This document shows, piece by piece, positions 5,046 through 13,651 of a stretch of 13,715 bases of DNA. The DNA is taken from positions 1-13,715 of the forward strand of contig JAQUQP010000042.1 of NCBI GenBank assembly GCA_028716025.1. The letters run 5' to 3'. Each line of letters opens with the position of its first letter. The stretch's first letter is position 1. The stretch comes from a bacterium. Lineage in GTDB: Bacteria > UBA6262. The position numbers and the translations under genes were made by a program. The notes below the pieces were generated by a model that was given only the letters and a program-made list of their open reading frames with translations, was not told the DNA's origin and did no database searches.

Positions 5046-5737
5046 ACGCGCCTATTACTGAGATCTTTGGCAGTATCCAAGGAGAAGGTTTGTTTGTAGG
5101 TGAACGTCAAATATTCGTCCGGTTCAAGGACTGTAATCTAAAATGCGATTATTGTGATACAAAAAATAATAAACGGATAAGTGAGCTGGCGAGCGATCGG
5201 GTTTTGAAAAAGATCAAATCATTGAATTTGGGGAAAATGCATTCGGTTTCAATCACTGGCGGAGAGCCGTTGCTCTATGCTGACTTTTTACGGGAATTGA
5301 TCCCTCAGCTCAAGAAGCTGGGCTTGAAGACCTATCTTGAAACAAATGGCACACTGCCCCTGGAATTGGAAAAAGTGATCAGCGTGGTCGATTATGTGGC
5401 TATGGATATAAAACTGCCTTCCAGCGGCAATATTGCCTGCTGGAAAGAACATCGGGAATTCCTGGCAGTCCTGAACAAATCACGCCTCTGTCCCGGTAAA
5501 TATTTTGTAAAGATCATTTTAACATCCAAGACCAGAGCGACAGAGATCAAGAAAGCCGCGGATATCATAGCCAAGGTTTCCCGGTCTATCCCGTTGATCC
5601 TGCAACCAGTCACGCCTATCCGCCAGGTCAGGGTAACGGTACCAAAAAATATCATTGCCTTCCAGAACCTGGCGTTAGAACGTTTATCAACTGTTAAAGT
5701 GATACCGCAAACGCACAAACTTTTGGGTTTACGCTAA
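5042..5737 (+). CDS. queE: 7-carboxy-7-deazaguanine synthase QueE (radical SAM)
   Basis: QueE is a radical S-adenosylmethionine enzyme that contracts the ring of 6-carboxytetrahydropterin to 7-carboxy-7-deazaguanine, the substrate of QueC. The N-terminus EIFGSIQGEGLFVGERQIFVR is characteristic. The 4Fe-4S cluster cysteines C31, C35 and C38 (CNLKCDYC, CX3CX2C) are present, as is the SAM-binding GGEP (73-76). The length of 231 residues is typical. Its start codon overlaps the queC stop. With queD and queC it completes the three steps to preQ0; the preceding GTP cyclohydrolase and the following QueF or tRNA transglycosylase are not in the window. Confidence 0.95.
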   Translation: MNAPITEIFGSIQGEGLFVGERQIFVRFKDCNLKCDYCDTKNNKRISELASDRVLKKIKSLNLGKMHSVSITGGEPLLYADFLRELIPQLKKLGLKTYLETNGTLPLELEKVISVVDYVAMDIKLPSSGNIACWKEHREFLAVLNKSRLCPGKYFVKIILTSKTRATEIKKAADIIAKVSRSIPLILQPVTPIRQVRVTVPKNIIAFQNLALERLSTVKVIPQTHKLLGLR

Positions 5738-5757
5738 AAATCAAAAAGGGGGAGATC

Positions 5758-6639
5758 ATGCCGGTTCAAGTAACCTGTAAGTGCGGAAAGGTGTATAATT
5801 TTAAGGATGAGTTTATTGGAAAAATTATTGAATGTCCTAATTGCCTGGAAAATATTAAAGTCAATCCTCCGGCCGGATATATAGTTGATGATCCTATTTT
5901 TTCCCGTGATAAATTCCTGTTGAGACAAAAACATTTGGCGATCAATGAAAAATATTATGTCTGTGATGAAAAAGATAAACCGCTGCTCTTTGTCGAACGT
6001 CCCGCCTATATGTTTAAACAATTGCTGGCGTTGTTCGGCGGGATCATCGCCGCGATACTGGTTTGGATAATATTAGGAGCCATAACCGCGCAGATCAAGT
6101 TCGAGCCGATAAAAGCAGGATTCGCGATGCTAACTGTTTTTGCCGGTCTGTTTACGATCTTCGCCGTTTCGATCACGCTGGCTCCCAAAAGACACGTGAT
6201 CTTTTTTAGCGATGATACCAAAAGTAAATATCTACTCCGGATATTACAGGATAAAAAGTTCCAATTTATGAAAGCTACTTACACTTTATTGGATACGAAG
6301 GGGCAGGTTCTGGCTAAATTCAGAAAGAATTATTTTTACAATTTGTTTCGCAAACGTTGGGAATGTTGCGCTCCGTCAGACCAAGTCTTGTTCATAGCCC
6401 AGGAAGACTCCATAATATTATCCTTGCTGCGTAGGGTATTGGGATCTTTCTACGGCTTGCTCAGGACTAATTTTATTTACTGTACGGAAGATGAAGAGAC
6501 AGTTCTTGGCGAATTTAACCGGAAAATGACCATACTGGATAAATACGTTTTAGATTTAAGCGCTGATCCGGGAAAAAGGATTGATCGCCGGGTCGGTTTG
6601 GCTTTAGGAGTCTTGTTGGATACCGGGGAACGCCGTTAA
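5758..6639 (+). CDS. Zinc-ribbon membrane protein with tubby/LURP-one-like region, function unknown
   Basis: The protein has 293 residues. An N-terminal zinc-ribbon-like knuckle pairs C7 and C9 with C26 and C29 (CKC, ECPNC). Residues 51-82 (DKFLLRQKHLAINEKYYV, then DEKDKPLLFVER) look like the opening strands of LURP-one/scramblase (tubby C-terminal-like) barrels. Two membrane segments follow at about 88-110 and 118-142. The rest (150-293) resumes short beta-strand units and ends DRRVGLALGVLLDTGERR, again LURP-one-like. So a tubby-like barrel seems split by a two-helix membrane insertion. Known relatives bind or move phospholipids; a role in membrane lipid handling is inference only. A strong GGGGGAG site precedes the ATG. 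It lies 20 bp after queE and 21 bp before the rhomboid gene. Confidence 0.7.
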   Translation: MPVQVTCKCGKVYNFKDEFIGKIIECPNCLENIKVNPPAGYIVDDPIFSRDKFLLRQKHLAINEKYYVCDEKDKPLLFVERPAYMFKQLLALFGGIIAAILVWIILGAITAQIKFEPIKAGFAMLTVFAGLFTIFAVSITLAPKRHVIFFSDDTKSKYLLRILQDKKFQFMKATYTLLDTKGQVLAKFRKNYFYNLFRKRWECCAPSDQVLFIAQEDSIILSLLRRVLGSFYGLLRTNFIYCTEDEETVLGEFNRKMTILDKYVLDLSADPGKRIDRRVGLALGVLLDTGERR

Positions 6640-6660
6640 AATAAAAAGGAAGGGTCAAAC

Positions 6661-7368
6661 ATGAACGAAGAAAATGAGGACCAACAAAAAGCTATACCCT
6701 TAACCGGTGATATGCTGGTAAGTGTAAATAAAGCGGATGACCGGGTGGATCTGGAGAAGCATATCTCCTACCTGCCTAAGATCACGATTTTTATTATTAT
6801 GGTTAATGTGCTGGTGTTTATTTGGCAGCTTCTCACCAATGCCCTGGCCAGCCGGGAAAGTATTATTGCCGCCGGAGCCCTGATGAGGGAACGTGTCCTG
6901 GTCGGTGAATACTGGCGATTGATAAGCGCTGTATTTTTGCATGGCAGCTTCGATCACTTGTTAGGTAACAGTATTATATTATATATTTTGGGTTTGGCTT
7001 TTGAGCATGCTTTCGGTTCTGCCAAAACAGCTATTTTATATTTACTGAGCGGCTTGACCGCGTCTTTATTGAGTGTTACTATGAGCCCCGGACCTTCAGT
7101 CGGAGCCTCTGGAGCGATTTTTGGCCTCTGGGGCGCGCTGATAGTTTTCCTGTATAAACACAAAGATAAAATTATTATGAGGAACGATAGGATAAAAACA
7201 GTCTTACTGATCTGGGCGGGTTATGAAATACTGGGTGGTTTTTTAAATCCTTATATCGATAATTTTGCCCATATCGGAGGATTCCTCGGCGGTATGGCCA
7301 TTACCCTGTTCATGGCCCCGATCATTTTGGGTAAAACAGATAAAGGACCGCTTCCTTTGATCAGGTAG
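6661..7368 (+). CDS. Rhomboid family intramembrane serine protease
   Basis: Rhomboids cut membrane-anchored substrates within the bilayer. This 235-residue protein has about six hydrophobic segments, from about 40-59 to 205-223. The catalytic dyad is visible: S150 in GASGAIFG and H204 in NFAHIGGFLGG. The conserved LHGSFDHLLGN (93-103) supplies the loop histidine and Asn that line the oxyanion site. A polar N-terminal tail of about 38 residues precedes the first helix and has no recognised domain. AAGGAAGGG stands before the ATG. The gene sits between two envelope proteins, so one of the cluster products with a membrane anchor could be its substrate, which is not shown by sequence. Confidence 0.92.
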   Translation: MNEENEDQQKAIPLTGDMLVSVNKADDRVDLEKHISYLPKITIFIIMVNVLVFIWQLLTNALASRESIIAAGALMRERVLVGEYWRLISAVFLHGSFDHLLGNSIILYILGLAFEHAFGSAKTAILYLLSGLTASLLSVTMSPGPSVGASGAIFGLWGALIVFLYKHKDKIIMRNDRIKTVLLIWAGYEILGGFLNPYIDNFAHIGGFLGGMAITLFMAPIILGKTDKGPLPLIR

Positions 7369-7389
7369 AACTAAGAGGGGAAGGATCAA

Positions 7390-10300
7390 ATGGGTGGAGA
7401 AAATAAAGGAAGATCGTTTAAAGCGATAATCAGTGCGGCCGGACTATTGGTTTTTCTAACGGCGTGCAAAACTTTGCCTCCGTTGCCTCCGATCCCTGCT
7501 GTGCCTGCCACAGTAAGAGTTGACGGTCATCAATTAAAAGTTCATCAGATCAGGGAAGACGGCACCTTGAAAGCGGAAACTAACTATGTGATCAAGGGTG
7601 TTTGTTGGAGCGTAGCCACTCTCTGGCCTTCAGAGACCTACCCGGCTGGGGCGCCATTCGAGCATGATGGCCGTAAGCGGATGTGGGAGATGGCGAAATA
7701 TGATTTTCCACGGATCAAGGAAGCCGGGTTCAACACTATTAGACTGTATGTCGATCCGGGCTTGGCTAAAGACAGCAGTTTGTATTTCCATGAAGATACA
7801 GACCATCTTTTATGGCAGACCGATGCCAATGGTAATATAATATATATCGGCGGATACCCCGTCGCCCTGGATGAAAATGGTAACGGATTTATGGACTGGC
7901 AGGACGGCATGGCCATGATCGGTGACCAGGGGGAGAATGCGGTTGCCCAAGGCCTGGCCGTGTTGGACGAAGCCTACAGGAACGGCTTGAAAGTTATTAT
8001 GGTGGTAGATGGTTTAAACTGCAATACTGCATTGGCGCAAAAAATCATTAATACGTATAAAAATCATCCTGCCTTGCTATTCTGGTCGATCGGTAATGAA
8101 TTCAATTATAACTTTAACGATCAGCAAACATATATGTGGCGATACACCAGCTTCGAGGCTGCTTGCCAGGCGGTAAATGACTTAGCTGGCTGGATCAAGT
8201 CTAATGATCCCAATCATCCCGTAGCCGCTTGTTTGGGTGAGCCGCATTATCCCTCATTTGAACGCTATAAAGCTGGAGTTGGATCGCTGACTAATATTGA
8301 TCTAATGGGCCTGAATTTATATAAGGGGAAGAGCTTTAATCCGTTTTATGAGATGTATGCTGATACAGTTACCTGGAATAAACCCTATTACTTCAGCGAA
8401 TATGGAGTGGACGCGTGGCGGTACGATCCGCAACCAGCGAAGGAGTTTGAGGATGTAGTAAGTCAAAAAGAAGGGATCAGTTGGCAATGGAGTGAAATGC
8501 AAAACCGGTTATCGTCCCAAGATAGCAATAACTCCCTGTTGGGCGGATGCGCGTTTGAGTGGGTAGATGAATGGTGGAAACTGGAAGGTAAAAATCCTGA
8601 AACTCACGATAATGATCCTGGTTATCCAGTGAATACCGGTGCGCCGGCTAATACCTACTTATGGCCTGATGGATGCATGGAAGAGGAATATTGGGGGCTC
8701 AATAGCCAAGATTCTAAAACTATAAATCCGCTAGTCTTCTACGGTGACATGGGATTGATCGGTGAACAAAAGGGTGGAAGTCCGGCCTGGGACTTTTTCA
8801 CCTGGGGCCTGCCGGCACAAGGAATCGGTTATGGCAAGATCAACTCCCAGGCTGACTACATCAGTCTTCAAGAAGGCAGTAGATTAAACTATAGCAATTT
8901 CAAAGAATATGCCTATACCGGCGGCAGTGGCACAGGCAACACTATCCCTGAAGGGAACCGCTGCACATATACGGAGATCTGGGGCACTAATTATGGCGGT
9001 GGTTGGGGACTTTTCCGCACCAGGGATTTTATAGATCTGTCCAGGTTTGCCAATGGCAACCTGAAGTTCTGGATCAAGATCCAACAAGCTACTACCCCGG
9101 CCACACCGATCGGGGAGCAATTGAAGCAAGATATTTTCCTGAAGTTTGAAGATGAAACCGGTCCGGAAGACGCGGTGTTTATATGGTTTGATGAAAGCTA
9201 TTGCAGTGAATTTAATGCCAATAGCACAGCCTGGCAAGAAATCACTGTGCCGATCAGCGCTTTATGGGATGGTCACGGTTTTGCCTGGCAGGATCCATAT
9301 GGCTATAAACATCCTTCCGATAGTTCGCATCTGGCTAAGCTGAATCTGGAAAAAATGAAAATGGTTTTCTCTATTTCCAGCCGGCCGATAAGGATTGGCT
9401 ATGGGAATACCCAGTACTGGATAGATCATGTGAGATGGGATACCGGTGGCACCAGCGGTTACAATCGCCGTGCTCGTCCGGTTATTTCTGATTACCGGAA
9501 TAAATATAACGCGCTAAATTATCTAAAACCAGTGTTTGAAATTGGAGCAAGATCTGACTTTGCCGCATCTTCTGCCGGGATCACTAAAAATGATTCACTC
9601 ATCTGGGACTTTGATGCCAGTTCCTATACCTGTGTTTTAGCGGCGGCTTTTGATCCCGATAACGGTCGCTTGATAAATAAGAGCATGAAGCAATTAACCA
9701 GCATCAAACAGGTAAATGATTGGATCGACCAGTATGACCATATCAGCGATAATTATATCCTGGCTTTGGCCAAGCATAAACGGATTGATTTCCTGTCCCA
9801 ATGCGTGAAACTGGGGACTGTCGGGTCAACCCTGTATGCTACAGTAGCCAGTAATGAACCCTGGGTCTTTATCGGTCATGTTGTCGGCGGTCTTTGCCTG
9901 GCCAAGAAAGAAACCAAAGGAATCGGCAATAAGGCTGAAGCGAGTCTGGTCATACCTTTAGACTATGATCATGATGGTATTTATAACAGTATTGACCAGG
10001 ATACTGACGGTGATGGGCTTACCGTTTCCCAGGAAATACGCTATGGCACAAGCGTGACAGATCAAGATACTGATGATGACGGTATCAGTGATAGCGCTGA
10101 GGTGATAGCGGGAACTAATCCGCGTAATCCGGATTCCAAGGACTTGGCCACTGATCCGCAAGCCAAACTGGTGGCCTATCCCTTGGTCCTGGATTGGTCG
10201 AATGATGAAGACGAACGATATATCTATCTTGACAATGATGGCGGGGAATCGTTGAAATATAAAATTTATATCAGCGATGATTGGTTAAGCGTAAAATACC

Positions 10301-11145
10301 GGGATCATGACAATAATGAAGCCTGGACCGCGGTGACGCCCGAGTCTTATCTATATGATGACCTGGATGATTTTATTCTGCGGGTGACACTGGACAGGAC
10401 TAAATTAACCACACCGAAGACCTATACCGCGACGATCATGATCCTGGCTGTGGATGAGGACGGAACCGGTGCCGGCAGGAAAGATATTACTATTTCTGTG
10501 CCGGTCCAACCAGAGTTGTTTATCGCGGAAAGCGATATGGTCATAAATCGCCCGGAAACATCCAGGATGATCAATGTAGAGAACAATGGATTTGCTGCTA
10601 TGAACTGGTCGATCAGCCAACTACGACCGGTTACCTGGTTAACTATAGCTCCCGCTTCTGGTACTACTCTCAATGAGACAGATCCTGTGGATTTGACCGT
10701 AGATTGGAGTAATATTACGGCCTCCACCCATACAGTAATGAGAGTGGACGCGGGAAATGCCGGGATAAAATTTATAACAGTGAACCTGGATGATCCGAAA
10801 GCCGTAAGACTTTCCAACCAGTTGCCCAAGAGCAAGAAAAACCGCCAGGCTATGTTGGAGACAAACACCGAGCATATAATTATCGGGCAGGCAGAACAGG
10901 CAGGCACTTTCAAAATAAGAAATGCCGGAGGCGGTACGGTTACCTGGACAATTGGTAAAGATGAAGATTGGATCACTAATATATCATCAGCCGCTGGCGA
11001 TACCACAGGTGAAGAAGATATCATTACAGTGACAGTCGCTCATGGCTCCTATATCGCGGATCAGACCGGCAAGGTCACTATTGCTTGGACTGACGCTAAT
11101 AATGATCAATATAAAAAAGATGTTTATATTACCATGAGAAAGTGA
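7390..11145 (+). CDS. Large lipoprotein glycoside hydrolase (clan GH-A) with ILEI/PANDER-like, Ca-binding and BACON-like domains
   Basis: A lipobox LTAC with lipidated C26 and a Pro-rich stretch (30-40) anchor this 1251-residue protein to an envelope membrane. A TIM-barrel hydrolase of clan GH-A occupies about 60-470: GVCWS at 70, FWSIGNEFN with acid/base E237, and FSEYG with nucleophile E337, spaced as in GH2/GH5/GH72-like enzymes. A beta-sandwich, probably carbohydrate-binding, spans about 490-690 (strands end WIDHVRWD). Residues about 716-835 resemble ILEI/PANDER domains (RIDFLSQC, VGSTLY, EPWVFIGHVVGG). DxDxDG calcium-binding repeats follow at 858-918, then three Ig-like BACON-type repeats (about 925-1038, 1041-1135, 1160-1251). 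The substrate and exact GH family are not decided. Three in-frame stops (TGA TAA TAA) end the gene. Confidence 0.85.
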   Translation: MGGENKGRSFKAIISAAGLLVFLTACKTLPPLPPIPAVPATVRVDGHQLKVHQIREDGTLKAETNYVIKGVCWSVATLWPSETYPAGAPFEHDGRKRMWEMAKYDFPRIKEAGFNTIRLYVDPGLAKDSSLYFHEDTDHLLWQTDANGNIIYIGGYPVALDENGNGFMDWQDGMAMIGDQGENAVAQGLAVLDEAYRNGLKVIMVVDGLNCNTALAQKIINTYKNHPALLFWSIGNEFNYNFNDQQTYMWRYTSFEAACQAVNDLAGWIKSNDPNHPVAACLGEPHYPSFERYKAGVGSLTNIDLMGLNLYKGKSFNPFYEMYADTVTWNKPYYFSEYGVDAWRYDPQPAKEFEDVVSQKEGISWQWSEMQNRLSSQDSNNSLLGGCAFEWVDEWWKLEGKNPETHDNDPGYPVNTGAPANTYLWPDGCMEEEYWGLNSQDSKTINPLVFYGDMGLIGEQKGGSPAWDFFTWGLPAQGIGYGKINSQADYISLQEGSRLNYSNFKEYAYTGGSGTGNTIPEGNRCTYTEIWGTNYGGGWGLFRTRDFIDLSRFANGNLKFWIKIQQATTPATPIGEQLKQDIFLKFEDETGPEDAVFIWFDESYCSEFNANSTAWQEITVPISALWDGHGFAWQDPYGYKHPSDSSHLAKLNLEKMKMVFSISSRPIRIGYGNTQYWIDHVRWDTGGTSGYNRRARPVISDYRNKYNALNYLKPVFEIGARSDFAASSAGITKNDSLIWDFDASSYTCVLAAAFDPDNGRLINKSMKQLTSIKQVNDWIDQYDHISDNYILALAKHKRIDFLSQCVKLGTVGSTLYATVASNEPWVFIGHVVGGLCLAKKETKGIGNKAEASLVIPLDYDHDGIYNSIDQDTDGDGLTVSQEIRYGTSVTDQDTDDDGISDSAEVIAGTNPRNPDSKDLATDPQAKLVAYPLVLDWSNDEDERYIYLDNDGGESLKYKIYISDDWLSVKYRDHDNNEAWTAVTPESYLYDDLDDFILRVTLDRTKLTTPKTYTATIMILAVDEDGTGAGRKDITISVPVQPELFIAESDMVINRPETSRMINVENNGFAAMNWSISQLRPVTWLTIAPASGTTLNETDPVDLTVDWSNITASTHTVMRVDAGNAGIKFITVNLDDPKAVRLSNQLPKSKKNRQAMLETNTEHIIIGQAEQAGTFKIRNAGGGTVTWTIGKDEDWITNISSAAGDTTGEEDIITVTVAHGSYIADQTGKVTIAWTDANNDQYKKDVYITMRK

Positions 11146-11176
11146 TAATAAGACAAACAACAAAAGGAGAAGATAA

Positions 11177-11632
11177 ATGCATTTTAACCGTTCAAAAGCA
11201 ATGCTCACGGTTCTGGGCTTGTGCTTTATGGTTTTTGGGGTGATCAACGCCGAGACAGTCTATAACGCGGGAGTACAGTCAAAAACGATCCTGCAGGCGA
11301 CACAGGATGTTGTGGGCCAAAATATTGCCTATCCCCAGGTAGCGCATCCGGAGGTAACTGGACTGGAAGTGAGGATCCCTTCAGGACAAGAGACTGGTTG
11401 GCATACGCATTCCGTGCCTGGCTATGCTTATGTGCTTTCCGGCACTGTTACCCTGGAATATGAAAAAGGGATCATCCGGCAATTTAAACCTGGTGAAGCC
11501 TTTGCCGAAGTAGTAAATGTTTCACACAATGGCCGGAATAATGGGGCAGAAAATGTCGTCCTCATAGTGTTCTTCACCGGCGAGAAAGGCGTCCCCTTCA
11601 CTAAGAAGAAGGAAATAATGAAGGCTAATTAA
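11177..11632 (+). CDS. Secreted small cupin-domain protein
   Basis: The 151-residue product has a signal peptide (about 1-25, ending VINA-E) and one cupin barrel. The cupin core is GWHTHSVPGYAYVLSG (74-89), then the second motif FKPGEAF (103-109) with NVSHNGRNNG, giving probable metal ligands H76, H78 and H117. The Glu usual in cupin motif 1 is replaced around Y83. It resembles the short one-domain cupins whose members often have no assigned substrate, ending in FFTGEKGVPFT. The export signal places it in the periplasm. AAGGAG lies 7 bp before the ATG. Its stop abuts the next ATG without a gap, and the next gene's binding site is inside this one. Confidence 0.85.
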   Translation: MHFNRSKAMLTVLGLCFMVFGVINAETVYNAGVQSKTILQATQDVVGQNIAYPQVAHPEVTGLEVRIPSGQETGWHTHSVPGYAYVLSGTVTLEYEKGIIRQFKPGEAFAEVVNVSHNGRNNGAENVVLIVFFTGEKGVPFTKKKEIMKAN

Positions 11633-13642
11633 ATGAGAAAAATAATCAGTTTTCTAGGTATAGTTATCGCTTGTTTTATCCTATTGGCATTCCTGTTCCG
11701 GCCAACGCCTCAGCAAGTTTTTAATGTAGGGAAAAAGCTCGCTGAATATCAGGCTTTTGATAGATTCAGGTGTAACCTGGCAATTTTAGCTTATAAACTG
11801 GCTATCAAAATGGATAATTCATACGTCCAGCCTTACTATGAAGTGAGTGATAACCTGGTTAATCTCGCCTATCGAGGTGTTGATAGCAACGGCAGGGACT
11901 ATTATGATCAAAGAATTCTTGTAGAGGCGAAAGAATATTTGAGAAGAGCGGAACTTTTAGCTCCTGATGCCGGGGAACTGCATAAAAGCCGTGCCTATCT
12001 AATATCAGCTTCGGGAGAATTGAAAGAAGCAGAAAAAGAAGCGGCGATCGCGGTTTCCATGGAGCCTAATAATTACCGTTTTCATAAAATGTATGGAGCT
12101 ATCTTACTGGAGAATTACTTTGCCAGTAATAATAGGTATTTTGCTACCCAGGCGATCAAGGAGTTCCAGATTGCATTGAATAATAATCCTCCACCCAGGC
12201 AGGAAGGTAGTATTCTTGATTTCCTTGGATTGACATATATGCAAGCTTTTGGCCGGGTAAAAGAAGCGACCAGGTGTTTTGAAGAATCTCTCCGGGCGGA
12301 TCCTGATAATTGGGTCACTCTGCATCATTATAACTTAGCTAAAGAGAAAATAGATGACGCCGAGGATATGAGGCATAAGAATTTTGCCCTGGCAGTTGAA
12401 ATGTTCAAGTCTAACCATAATAACGCGGCTTTGTATAATACGGCTAAGGAATACCTTGACTACTCAGACTACCCTCAGGCAGAAGAGCTATTTAAGCAGA
12501 TAATCGCTAAAGAACCTGGAAATTATGAAGCGCGCAGCCTTCTCGGATATACTTATTTGGAAGAAGGTGAATTGGATAAGGCAGTGGAAGCCTTTGAACA
12601 GGCGATTAAGATTAATCCGAAATATGCTGATGGTTATAATCAAATAGGATACATTAAATATTTGCAAGAGGATCTAAACGCAGCCATTGACTATTGTCTT
12701 AAAGCGGTTTCTCTTAATAAAAAAGATTCCAATAGCTACTATCGGTTGGGCCTTATTTATGAAAAGCTGGGAGATATGCAGAAGACAGAAGAATATTTCA
12801 GGGAAGCAATAGGAGCTGATCCCCAGAATGCGCAGGCTTACTATGCTCTTGGTATTACGATCGGTAAAAATTATGACCGGTTTGCGGGTATCCCCTATTA
12901 TCAGAAGGCAGTAGATCTGGATATCTCTGATGATTATTGTTATGTGTATTTGGCCAACCTTTATGGCCGTATGAAGCAATATAAAAAAGCTCAACAAGTA
13001 TTAGAAACTGCTTTAGATAAAGGTAGGGCCCTAAGCGCTGAAGGGTTGAGTAGTCTGGCCTGGTGCTATGTTCAACAAAACATAAATCAGGAAGCCGCGG
13101 TATTCTTGGCCTTAAGAGCCAGGTTCATGGCTCCACATATATTAGAAATAGTCGATACTTTGAGCAAAGCCTACGTTAATCTGGGACGCAAGTATCTGGA
13201 ACAGTCGCATTTTTTCAAAGGTTTGCTCTGTTACTTTTTGGCTGGCTATGTTTGGGTTGATTCCTTTATGAGCGGTTTCCTGTTTATTTTTATCCTTATC
13301 TTTGTTTTATTACAATATGTGCCCCGACTTTTCTTCTGGTATTCAATTAAGGAAGACGGTATTCATTTTATGATCTGGGGCATAATACCTCTGAGAATGG
13401 TTTTATTTAAAAATATTGTAGAAGTCCGGGTGCTTAGGCGTTTTGAAGGACTCAAGTACATATTTCACCGGAATTGGAGAAATAGGGTAATTGGCAAACA
13501 GGTATTAATAAGAACTAAAGAAGGATTTATAAAGGAAATACTACTTACTCCAGGTAAGCCGGCAAAATTCGTGGACCTGATCAAGTCAAAATTGGACCCT
13601 ATGACGATAGCAACAAATAATTTAGAAAATAACACTCCATAG
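11633..13642 (+). CDS. TPR-repeat membrane protein with C-terminal PH-like domain
   Basis: The 669-residue protein begins with a membrane anchor (about 5-23, preceded by Arg-Lys) and then has TPR units throughout about 40-530, clearest at 263-470 (for example YLEEGELDKAVEAFEQAIKI). A second membrane segment lies at about 547-569, followed by a short basic turn and a beta-rich tail (570-655) that resembles bacterial PH domains (GIHFMIWGIIPLR, TPGKPAKFVDLIKSKL). By the positive-inside rule the TPR part would be periplasmic and the tail cytoplasmic; this is inference. TPR stretches serve as protein-binding scaffolds, so it may assemble neighbours in this cluster. AAGG lies 8 bp before the ATG, inside the cupin gene. 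Confidence 0.8.
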   Translation: MRKIISFLGIVIACFILLAFLFRPTPQQVFNVGKKLAEYQAFDRFRCNLAILAYKLAIKMDNSYVQPYYEVSDNLVNLAYRGVDSNGRDYYDQRILVEAKEYLRRAELLAPDAGELHKSRAYLISASGELKEAEKEAAIAVSMEPNNYRFHKMYGAILLENYFASNNRYFATQAIKEFQIALNNNPPPRQEGSILDFLGLTYMQAFGRVKEATRCFEESLRADPDNWVTLHHYNLAKEKIDDAEDMRHKNFALAVEMFKSNHNNAALYNTAKEYLDYSDYPQAEELFKQIIAKEPGNYEARSLLGYTYLEEGELDKAVEAFEQAIKINPKYADGYNQIGYIKYLQEDLNAAIDYCLKAVSLNKKDSNSYYRLGLIYEKLGDMQKTEEYFREAIGADPQNAQAYYALGITIGKNYDRFAGIPYYQKAVDLDISDDYCYVYLANLYGRMKQYKKAQQVLETALDKGRALSAEGLSSLAWCYVQQNINQEAAVFLALRARFMAPHILEIVDTLSKAYVNLGRKYLEQSHFFKGLLCYFLAGYVWVDSFMSGFLFIFILIFVLLQYVPRLFFWYSIKEDGIHFMIWGIIPLRMVLFKNIVEVRVLRRFEGLKYIFHRNWRNRVIGKQVLIRTKEGFIKEILLTPGKPAKFVDLIKSKLDPMTIATNNLENNTP

Positions 13643-13651
13643 AGAGGCAAT

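Noticed and set aside
10422..11024. Minus-strand open frame of 200 codons
   Set aside because: It lies wholly inside the glycoside hydrolase gene, whose domains run through the region; no start signal or recognisable protein features.
6661..11145. Rhombosortase and GlyGly-CTERM substrate pair
   Set aside because: The large protein ends DVYITMRK with no Gly-Gly, no C-terminal membrane helix and no basic tail, so it lacks the sorting signal; a lipobox anchors it instead.
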